Shown here: positions 16,392-21,794 of the stretch, piece by piece
Position numbering within the stretch: the stretch's first letter is position 1
Layout of the letters: each line of letters begins with the position of its first letter
Assembly: GCA_044450785.1 (NCBI GenBank)
Contig: JBIOJM010000152.1
Location: 1 to 21,794, forward strand
DNA length: 21,794 nt
Direction: 5' to 3'
From: JBIOJM01 sp044450785
GTDB lineage: Bacteria; Planctomycetota; Planctomycetia; Isosphaerales; Isosphaeraceae
Position numbers and translations under genes: made by a program
Notes under the pieces: model-generated
Database searches by the model: none
Told to the model about the DNA's origin: nothing
What the model saw: only the letters and a program-made list of their open reading frames with translations

Positions 16392-17624
16392 TCGGTCATC
16401 TCCGGCCAGACGCCAAAGCTGGGGCTTGGCGTATTTATCCACGACAAGCTGACCGGCGGCCTCCATCGCATTCCTTGCGTTGAACAGTGTCGCCTTGGAC
16501 TCTCCGAGGGCCTTCCATTCGTCGATCAGCTCGCATCCCGGGCGGTCCCCATCAGCCAGCTTGTTCTCCAGGAAGGTCATTGCCTTCAACGCCTTCTCAG
16601 GAGGGCGGCCAGCTTTACCCGGCTCTCGTTGCTCGGGAGGGTTGGAGTCGTAGTCGCATCCGCCATCACGGAGCGTCACGCCGAGGGGCGGTGGCTCCTT
16701 GAAGTTGCCGTTGACCCACAGCGTTCGGCGGCTGGGCTGGCTGGGATCAGGCCGGCTCATTTTGAGGATTGCTCGGGCGAGTCCCTCCAACCGTCGGCCA
16801 AGGGTATCGGCATCCTTGCTCAGGTGCATCAACCCAAGAATCGCCACGTCACATTCCTGCGAGATAGTGATAAGAGGGTCCATCAGGAGGTTCACCTCGT
16901 CTTCTTTGTAGAGTTTGCGGCGTGTAGCGCGCCAAAGAGTATCGATAATGACCAAGCCAGGTTTTTCGGCCTCGACGCGGTTTCGCAGCGATTTCACATT
17001 CGCGTAGTTATCCAGGTCCCATCCCCCATAGGCTTCGTCTGGGTTCGCGTTGAGCAAGATCGCCTCAGGCGGCACACCGAAAGACGTTGCGTACGCAAGC
17101 AACTCATCCTGATGGCGGTCCCCACAAACCCACAGGGTTTTCGTCCCCCGGGGAAACGTCGGGGGTTGACCGTCTGGCCAAGGCTCAGCGAAGTACATCC
17201 GTCGTGCCAGATCCATGGTGACGTAGGTTTTGCCGATTTTAGGATCGGACGACAGCAGGTTGAAATGGCCTCGGACAAGCCAGTTGTTCCAGACGAAGCG
17301 GTCGGCGCCATTTGATCTGGACAGGTCCCCAAGATGAGCGGTCAGGCGCCTCGTCTCGGGGACTGGGGCCGGCTCGTTCGGACGTATATCCGCGACGGCT
17401 TTGATGATGTCCTTAGCCTCGTCGTCACTCCGACTCGTCAGAAACGCCATGAACGCTCCACGGCGGTTCTCGACGGGCAGGCCGACCAAATGGTCGAGCA
17501 GACGGCGATAGTGGGTCGGAACGCCCTCCAGTTCGCCGTTTAAGGCAGAACCGGAGAGCACCCGCGCTAGGCACCAAGCGTCGACCGAGTTTGGGACCTC
17601 GGATCTTTCTCTGTGATCAGCCAC
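16335..17624 (-). CDS. RepA-like AAA ATPase (AAA_25), probable replicative helicase/initiator
   Basis: I place the start at GTG 17624, which has GGGGG five bases upstream and overlaps the HTH gene stop by eight bases; the longer frame to 17729 would lie inside the HTH gene. The 429-residue product has a RecA-type core. The P-loop is LLSSDPKIGKTYVTMDLARR (Walker A at ~126-133), then TLWVCGDRHQDEL, Walker B GLVIIDTLWR (~223-232), and a sensor-like stretch VAILGLMHLSKDADTLGRRL. This matches the RepA/AAA_25 family of hexameric helicase-like plasmid proteins. A C-terminal winged-helix-like part (ALGESKATLFNARNAMEAAG) may bind DNA. Together with the next gene (primase) it forms a replication module. 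The last 18 residues (two GQEL motifs) are encoded by the repeat family around the stop codon. Confidence 0.85.
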   Translation of the reverse strand: MADHRERSEVPNSVDAWCLARVLSGSALNGELEGVPTHYRRLLDHLVGLPVENRRGAFMAFLTSRSDDEAKDIIKAVADIRPNEPAPVPETRRLTAHLGDLSRSNGADRFVWNNWLVRGHFNLLSSDPKIGKTYVTMDLARRMYFAEPWPDGQPPTFPRGTKTLWVCGDRHQDELLAYATSFGVPPEAILLNANPDEAYGGWDLDNYANVKSLRNRVEAEKPGLVIIDTLWRATRRKLYKEDEVNLLMDPLITISQECDVAILGLMHLSKDADTLGRRLEGLARAILKMSRPDPSQPSRRTLWVNGNFKEPPPLGVTLRDGGCDYDSNPPEQREPGKAGRPPEKALKAMTFLENKLADGDRPGCELIDEWKALGESKATLFNARNAMEAAGQLVVDKYAKPQLWRLAGDDRGQELLDGQELDSSPFLTL

Positions 17625-17850
17625 TGCGACCCCCGTTTGCAATCCAACGAAGGAGCGATTCCTTTGTCCAAAGAGGCCGTTTGCCAATGTGCAAATCTGG
17701 CTTGGGAAACCGGCCGGCAGACCGTTCACGTTCGATCGTGCGGCGGCATACAGACAAAACGCGCGCCACCTCAGTCATGCTGTAGACCAACTTCTCCGCC
17801 TGCGACAGTTGGCTCGGATTCGAGGTGTCGGGGTTCAGAACCTTGCTCAT
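17617..17850 (-). CDS. AlpA-like / excisionase-type helix-turn-helix protein
   Basis: The 77-residue protein carries a MerR/HTH_17-type domain: YSMTEVARVLSVCRRTIERE, then the wing SAGRFPKPDLHIGKRPLWTKESLLRWI. The R-F-P-x-P and W-x-x-x-x-L-x-x-W pattern is characteristic of AlpA-type regulators and excisionases of integrated elements. Start ATG 17850 has TGGAG about nine bases upstream. The stop overlaps the GTG of the ATPase gene, so translation is coupled. It may act as a transcriptional regulator, as recombination directionality factor for the integrase, or as an origin-binding partner of the ATPase; the position before a replication gene fits the first and third roles equally well. Confidence 0.82.
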   Translation of the reverse strand: MSKVLNPDTSNPSQLSQAEKLVYSMTEVARVLSVCRRTIERERSAGRFPKPDLHIGKRPLWTKESLLRWIANGGRSG

Positions 17851-18180
17851 GGATAGGCTCCAGGGATAGGACCATGTGATGTACGATCGTCACTGCCAAC
17901 ATAAAATTACCCACGCAAATCTCCGACTATGCGCGACCCACCGTATTTTTTTGCGACAGCCGAATCCGAAGCGCAAAAAAAGGCAGCCGGCCGAGGTCCC
18001 GTCCCTCGGTCGGCTGCTCAAACGAGAACGCTTCGATGTGACCGAACTTTCCTCAAGTTGCGAAGACCATACCGGACCGAGAGCCCGGCGTTCTCACTGC
18101 GACGAGTATTACACTTGCTGCTCAGCTCGTCATGTAGAACGAGCGAAGCATCTCGAGCGCTAGGCTTTCCTATCGCCCGC
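17851..18180. other. Intergenic region: promoter of the replication operon and terminator of the topoisomerase gene
   Basis: No gene is supported in these 330 bases. The part next to the HTH gene is AT-rich and includes GCCAACATAAAATTACCCAC (17895-17914), which resembles the segment upstream of the topoisomerase gene at 20550-20572. ACCCACCGT followed by a T-run at ~17937-17950 also recurs there (20567 onward). A strong hairpin terminator lies at 17975-18018. The remaining 160 bases before the topoisomerase stop show nothing recognisable. Confidence 0.55.
17975..18018 (-). terminator. Rho-independent terminator downstream of the topoisomerase gene
   Basis: Read on the minus strand, GCAGCCGACCGAGG (18017-18004) pairs with CCTCGGCCGGCTGC (17996-17983) with a single mismatch around a seven-base loop (GACGGGA). 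A run of seven T residues follows (17981-17975) after one C. It lies 160 bases beyond the stop of the topoisomerase gene and separates it from the HTH-ATPase-primase operon. Confidence 0.85.
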
Positions 18181-20472
18181 TCACACCGGGGCACTCGACC
18201 CGGCGAGGCCGGAACCGACGATCGTCTCGGCCAAGTTGCCAACCGGAGCGGTCCAGTGGTCTGACGGATTTGCGACCAAGCCCACCCGGATGTCCTCCTG
18301 GATCGTCTTCATGGTTGCCCGGATGATTGGCTCACGCTCGGCAAGCTCCATCTGGACGCGCTCCGGGACTTTGGCCTCACGAATGGCCTGCTCCGTGAAA
18401 CGCTGCTCAAGGCGAGTGCCGACCGCTCGCTGAAGATGCTCTTCCAATACCTCCGTGGGCGGCACGAGTTTTTCCCCGTGATCCTCCATCTTAAGATCGA
18501 GCCATTCCAAGAGCTGAGGTGACGTCATTGCGTTGAGTTCGACGCGGTGGTCTTGTAGCCAGTCTGCATCGACCTCATCGACGTAATCCGCGACGGCCTG
18601 CCGCCTTTTATTCTCCCGCGGCACTTCCTCCACCTGGAGATCCATTTCCAGGGCTTCCGCCGGCTCCAAACCCAGGTTGATAATTCGGACCTTCCGGCCA
18701 GGTCGGGCCTTGGTGCCCTCCTGGAGTGCCTGGTAGATCATCGTGCCCGAGGCGTCCGCGTCGTGGATGCAGAAGACGAGCAATTCCTCGTCCGTCTCGC
18801 CGAGTAGGTCGATCAGGTCGCGGGCGGCTCGATTCGGGAAGCCCTTCGACGTCATCAATGCGCAGTCGTGACGCTCAGGCCACTTGGCCGCCTTGAGGAT
18901 CTGGAAGAGACCCTCCTTCTCGGAGTAGAGCACCTTGTTGAACGTGTACGCAGGCCGCTCGTACTCCTCGACCTGCAAGGTTCCGAGCTGGATCTCCTCC
19001 CCTGTATGCGGGTGATAGACGACCCCGCGCGGGTCGTAGTACATCCCCTCGATCTCACCTTTATCCGCCTCGTAATCGGTGATGACCTTGCCGAAGTAGT
19101 CATACTTCAGCTCGGTTTGGAGGGCTTCGATGACGTGGGGACGGACCGCGTAGAACAACTGTCGGAGAGAAAATCGGTACTCCCCCGAGCCACTGGCCTT
19201 GGCGATGGATTCATCAAGGAACTCCAAGATGATGTCCTTCATGGTCGGCCCCTTGGCTTCTGGGCTTCCGGCCACCTGCTTCTTGGCCCGCCTAGCGACC
19301 GTCTCCAAGACTTGGTAGATCTCGCGCAGGAACGGCCCCAGGTCGGGCGCCTTGCCGTCCGAGGTTATCGGCATGTGCGGCGTCTCGACGTTTAGGAAGA
19401 CCCGGATGGGCCGGCGACCGATCGCGAAATTGTGATCGAGGCCACATCCGATAATGTAGAGCGTGTCTTTGCTGTGGAACGCCTCGATGTTCCCCGTGAT
19501 CGGGGTTCGATTGACGAAGACCTGGCAATCCGCCTGGTCGGTGACCTCGGCGTATGCCTCCAGGACAAAAGGGATCTCGGCGTCATGCTCACCGCGCGCA
19601 GCCTTCCGCTCGTATTTCCCGGCGAGCTTGGCGTAACTTTGCGGCAAACCCGCGATCACCGGCCCCAGGCATCCAAGCCGTTCCGGTTTGACCGGCCTTG
19701 CGTTCTTCCTCGCCTCCGTCAAGAGCTGCTCGGCCTCGGCCCGAGTCAGGTCGCTCGCCGGCCGCATCTTGAAGTCGGCCGCGATCTGTCCGGCCTTCGG
19801 TCCCGAGCATCCCTCGAACTCTTCCACGACCTCGCGGACGGTTCGCTGCTTGTCTGCCTGGAGTAGTTCGTAGAAGGCGTCCGCGTCGTACCAGTGCGGT
19901 GAAGTCCGACCCGAATATCGGGGCTCGCCAGCGGCCAAGGCGATGGCCTGGCGAGCCCACGCGAGCGTTTCGTCGCTGACCGGCAGAGACTCCCCAAGCC
20001 GGACCTCGATACGGGTGTCCATCCAACCGGTGTCCAACCAACTGGTGTCACAGACATGCTCGGCGATCGTCGAGCCGTCATCTTCTTGAGGGATGAGGCG
20101 TAAGAGCCGCCCCTTCGTTTGAACGACCAGCGAGCCGCCCGACCCCAAGACCGCTCCCGCCACGACCCGGAGCCCGTTACCGAGTGCCCCCCGCGTGGGC
20201 AAACGCACGAGCTTTGAAGACTTCAGGGTCCGATTGATGGAGAACAGTTCAGCGATCTCCTCATCGGTCCCGTCGATCCCTTCCCCGTTGTCCTCGACCC
20301 AGAAGCCGTTGCCCTCCAACAGCCCGACCTCGCACTTCGCCCCTGCATCGAGGGCATTGTCTGTCAATTCCTTGGCCACCACTGCCGGCAGTTTCTTCAG
20401 AGGGACCCCGGCCTTCTGACTCAAAGTTTCCAGGTTCCTAAACAGTGTCCAGTCCTCACGTTCGTACAACAT
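18181..20472 (-). CDS. Single-chain type IIB DNA topoisomerase (Topo VIII-type; TopoVI-B/A fusion)
   Basis: The ATG at 20472 follows GGGAG at nine bases; a TTG at 20481 is a weaker alternative. The first ~130 residues are a GHKL ATPase: N-box VVAKELTDNALDAGA (~32-45), VEDNGEGID (~59-67) and lid-region RGALGNGLRVVAGAV (~94-108). A transducer-like domain follows, with VFVNRTPITG (~318-327) and a possible switch lysine in TSDGKAPD. From ~410 the protein is a Spo11/TopoVI-A homologue: catalytic tyrosine in YRFSLRQLFYAVRP (~Tyr441), then TOPRIM with SEKEGLFQIL (Glu ~518), MTSKGFPNRAARDLI and FCIHDADASGT (Asp ~571/573). It should pass one DNA duplex through another using ATP, relaxing or decatenating DNA. 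Fusion of B- and A-type subunits in one chain defines Topo VIII, known from plasmids and integrated elements. All key residues are present. It likely serves the element's own replication or segregation. Confidence 0.93.
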   Translation of the reverse strand: MLYEREDWTLFRNLETLSQKAGVPLKKLPAVVAKELTDNALDAGAKCEVGLLEGNGFWVEDNGEGIDGTDEEIAELFSINRTLKSSKLVRLPTRGALGNGLRVVAGAVLGSGGSLVVQTKGRLLRLIPQEDDGSTIAEHVCDTSWLDTGWMDTRIEVRLGESLPVSDETLAWARQAIALAAGEPRYSGRTSPHWYDADAFYELLQADKQRTVREVVEEFEGCSGPKAGQIAADFKMRPASDLTRAEAEQLLTEARKNARPVKPERLGCLGPVIAGLPQSYAKLAGKYERKAARGEHDAEIPFVLEAYAEVTDQADCQVFVNRTPITGNIEAFHSKDTLYIIGCGLDHNFAIGRRPIRVFLNVETPHMPITSDGKAPDLGPFLREIYQVLETVARRAKKQVAGSPEAKGPTMKDIILEFLDESIAKASGSGEYRFSLRQLFYAVRPHVIEALQTELKYDYFGKVITDYEADKGEIEGMYYDPRGVVYHPHTGEEIQLGTLQVEEYERPAYTFNKVLYSEKEGLFQILKAAKWPERHDCALMTSKGFPNRAARDLIDLLGETDEELLVFCIHDADASGTMIYQALQEGTKARPGRKVRIINLGLEPAEALEMDLQVEEVPRENKRRQAVADYVDEVDADWLQDHRVELNAMTSPQLLEWLDLKMEDHGEKLVPPTEVLEEHLQRAVGTRLEQRFTEQAIREAKVPERVQMELAEREPIIRATMKTIQEDIRVGLVANPSDHWTAPVGNLAETIVGSGLAGSSAPV

Positions 20473-20505
20473 GATGATCAACTCCCTTTGTCCATGGTTG
20501 CCGAG

Positions 20506-20520
20506 TCAGCTTGCTAACTC
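20506..20520. promoter_or_regulatory. 15-bp direct repeat, copy 1 (possible operator)
   Basis: TCAGCTTGCTAACTC occurs here and again, identically, at 20604-20618, a spacing of 98 bases. Both copies are upstream of the topoisomerase start codon and flank the AT-rich segment most likely to hold its promoter. The core AGCttGCT is an imperfect dyad, as expected of a binding site. The element's HTH proteins are candidate binders. Confidence 0.5.
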
Positions 20521-20549
20521 GGCCGCCGGTTCCATCGTTCCTTCGATTA

Positions 20550-20577
20550 GCCAACAATAGTAAACTACCCACCGTTT
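20550..20577 (-). promoter_or_regulatory. Putative promoter region of the topoisomerase gene
   Basis: On the minus strand this reads ACGGTGGGTAGTTTACTATT and then GTTGGC. It shares GTGGGTA-x-TTT and TGTTGGC, in the same order and orientation, with the segment upstream of the HTH operon (17914-17895). It is AT-rich and bounded by the two 15-bp direct repeats. A TACTAT/TATTGT -10-like hexamer is present, but no good -35 box, so an activator may be needed. Assignment is tentative. Confidence 0.4.
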
Positions 20578-20603
20578 TGAAAAACGTGCCCGAATTCGGC
20601 AGA

Positions 20604-20618
20604 TCAGCTTGCTAACTC
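20604..20618. promoter_or_regulatory. 15-bp direct repeat, copy 2 (possible operator)
   Basis: Second exact copy of TCAGCTTGCTAACTC, on the far side of the putative topoisomerase promoter region (20540-20590). The surrounding bases differ from copy 1, so only the 15 bp are conserved. Confidence 0.5.
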
Positions 20619-21508
20619 CACGAGATTCAAACGTTTTCTCGAACGGCCCCATGTAAGCGAGAAGTACCCGTCCGTCGAAAAGTGAAGCCGAGCGAGACTT
20701 CAGCGCCAGTTTTGAGCTCTAGGGGAGCGCCAGTCGCGGCTGGGACGACGGTGCTCGCATGGCGGGCGCGCCCGACGTGCCCGGCGCGCGACGATTTCGC
20801 GCGCGAGTTGACAGTGTAACGGGCTGTGGCGTGACGGCGTGTCCGCGGTCGGTACTGGCGCGCGGACAACGCGGGTGAAGACCGCCGTCGCGGGCCGGGC
20901 CACCGCTGAGTCGCCCGCCGCAGGCTGCGGTGCTGACCACGGCCAGGCCGCTTGAGCAGGCAATCGCCCGGTCAAGGGTAGGTCGAACTTCTCAGTCGTA
21001 CACGACGGATACTCTCGTTGAGTTCGATCGCGCGGGTCCCGGCAGGTCGCAGGATCGACGACGTCACGCACTGGGCGAGCTGCGGGAGGACCTGGCCCCA
21101 GGGCTCGAAAGCGTCAGGCGAACCTACTACACGTCGCGAGGAGAATGCTGCTGTGGCATGGGTCACCGCCCCACCATTACGTAGACAAGATGGACAGTGA
21201 AATACGTTGAGTTGTCAGGAATGTCCAGTTTGTCCAGGCCCTAGGGAGGGGTGAAATTCCAAGTGGCGAAGGTTATCACTGACACAGCCGCGATGGGGGC
21301 CTTCCCCCTTGTCGCCACACGCCCTTACGCTGCATCGCGTTACACCACCCACTACCGTACGGTATCACTCCAGGGTCAACCAAAGTCCTAGTTTTTGCTT
21401 GCATCTATCCCCCTGTGCGCCCTAGCAAGCCTGCTTGTCGGTTCGACACTAGACCATGTCTACATCGCTCCAGGTTGACGCGCGGAGCAACCTGGACGCT
21501 ATGGTCGG
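20619..21508. other. Long upstream region without a supported gene
   Basis: Frames here are open only because the DNA is GC-rich; their translations (arginine/proline-rich) do not look like proteins. 20690-20960 is very GC-rich with repeated CGCGCG-type tracts. A perfect 12-bp palindrome TACCGTACGGTA is at 21353-21364. A nested hairpin lies at 21452-21506: inner stem CCAGGTTG (21470-21477) with CAACCTGG (21488-21495), outer GACCAT (21452-21457) with ATGGTC (21501-21506). Structured, non-coding DNA beside replication genes could include an origin or small RNA, but nothing is diagnostic. Confidence 0.45.
21452..21506. repeat. Nested inverted repeat / hairpin
   Basis: An 8-bp perfect stem, CCAGGTTG (21470-21477) and CAACCTGG (21488-21495), encloses a ten-base loop. 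A second set of complementary hexamers, GACCAT and ATGGTC, flanks it at the outer ends. There is no T-run, so it is not an obvious terminator. It may be a protein-binding or replication structure. Confidence 0.45.
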
Positions 21509-21763
21509 TCAATCGGTCAAGGCATCGCGTGCGTCGCGTGCGCGGTCAATTAGTGCGATCAGAGTATCGACATCTGAACGTTGATAATAATCAACACATT
21601 TGACAGACATGAGCCATGTGTCAGAATTGAGTGAAGAGCAACAATGCTCTCCACTGGCAGTCTGATCTCGTCCCGTGTTCCGAGTCTCCTCGCTCCGTCG
21701 GCGGGTTGACTCGAAGCGCGATTGGTTGGGTTTGCCAACCAAGCATGCACTGAGTAGGTGCAT
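21509..21763 (-). CDS. Doubtful small ORF, possibly a gene remnant
   Basis: The last ~37 codons translate to a protein-like sequence (DTWLMSVKCVDYYQRSDVDT, then LIALIDRARDARDALTD) with normal composition and AT-richer codons. The first ~45 residues look random and no ribosome binding site precedes the ATG. It may be the 3' end of a gene broken by a frameshift or rearrangement. I do not recognise a family. Confidence 0.25.
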   Translation of the reverse strand: MHLLSACLVGKPNQSRFESTRRRSEETRNTGRDQTASGEHCCSSLNSDTWLMSVKCVDYYQRSDVDTLIALIDRARDARDALTD

Positions 21764-21794
21764 GTGGAATTGAAAGGTACGTAGGGAGGTGAGC

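Noticed and set aside
20700..21071. Open frames of 75-123 codons on the minus strand
   Set aside because: Translations are Arg/Pro/Ala-rich with no motif, ribosome binding site or periodicity. They are open only because the DNA is GC-rich.
21245..21290. A stretch (GGTGAAATTCC, then AGTGGCGAAGG and CACTGAC) resembling the 16S rRNA segment around the conserved GGTGAAAT...AGTGGCGAAGG region
   Set aside because: The spacing between the matching words is much shorter than in 16S and the flanks do not match rRNA. Likely coincidence or at most a tiny fragment, so no rRNA feature is called.

Overview
The window is high-GC DNA that reads as a planctomycete chromosome, probably from the Isosphaeraceae/Gemmataceae side of the phylum. 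The strongest taxonomic evidence is a 972-residue secreted protein with the planctomycete-specific order cytochrome-c-like box, DUF1549, discoidin-like insert, DUF1553. Short palindromic GC-rich repeats of a kind common in these genomes also support this. The assignment is inference from gene content; no database was searched.

Layout. Positions 1-2.4 kb hold small accessory genes on the minus strand: a partial gene whose 3' end runs into a palindromic repeat, a zinc-ribbon protein, and a four-helix membrane protein split by an in-frame TGA. Repeat-rich non-coding DNA follows. Positions 2.4-8.4 kb form an exopolysaccharide/glycan assembly cluster: a GT-C (family 39-like) membrane glycosyltransferase, a small hypothetical protein and a GT2 enzyme on the minus strand, then divergently a polyprenyl-phosphate sugar transferase overlapping a second GT2 enzyme on the plus strand. 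Positions 8.45-12.9 kb form a compact minus-strand operon: a membrane protein, the large DUF1549/DUF1553 protein, then two tandem retropepsin-like (clan AA) proteases. One protease has the normal DTG active site and the other has DTE.

From a tRNA-Cys gene at 13185 to the right edge lies an integrated, plasmid-like mobile element, all on the minus strand. Its genes, from promoter-proximal to tRNA, are: a single-chain type IIB topoisomerase (TopoVI-B ATPase fused to a Spo11/TopoVI-A-like subunit, i.e. a Topo VIII-type enzyme); a strong terminator; an AlpA-like helix-turn-helix protein; a RepA-like AAA ATPase; a CHC2/TOPRIM primase; an XRE regulator; and a tyrosine recombinase whose reading frame runs through the tRNA-Cys gene in antisense. 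ATPase plus primase suggests self-replication, Topo VIII would resolve or relax the circular form, and integrase plus AlpA/XRE proteins would govern integration and excision at the tRNA.

The most unusual features are in this element. A family of short inverted repeats with core GGTCAAGAACT lies between and inside the primase and ATPase genes, where it is translated as GQEL motifs. A near-consensus promoter sits so close to the XRE start codon that the mRNA should be leaderless. The topoisomerase gene and the HTH-ATPase-primase operon share a promoter-like motif. The right end of the element is not visible; the last 1.3 kb is largely non-coding.
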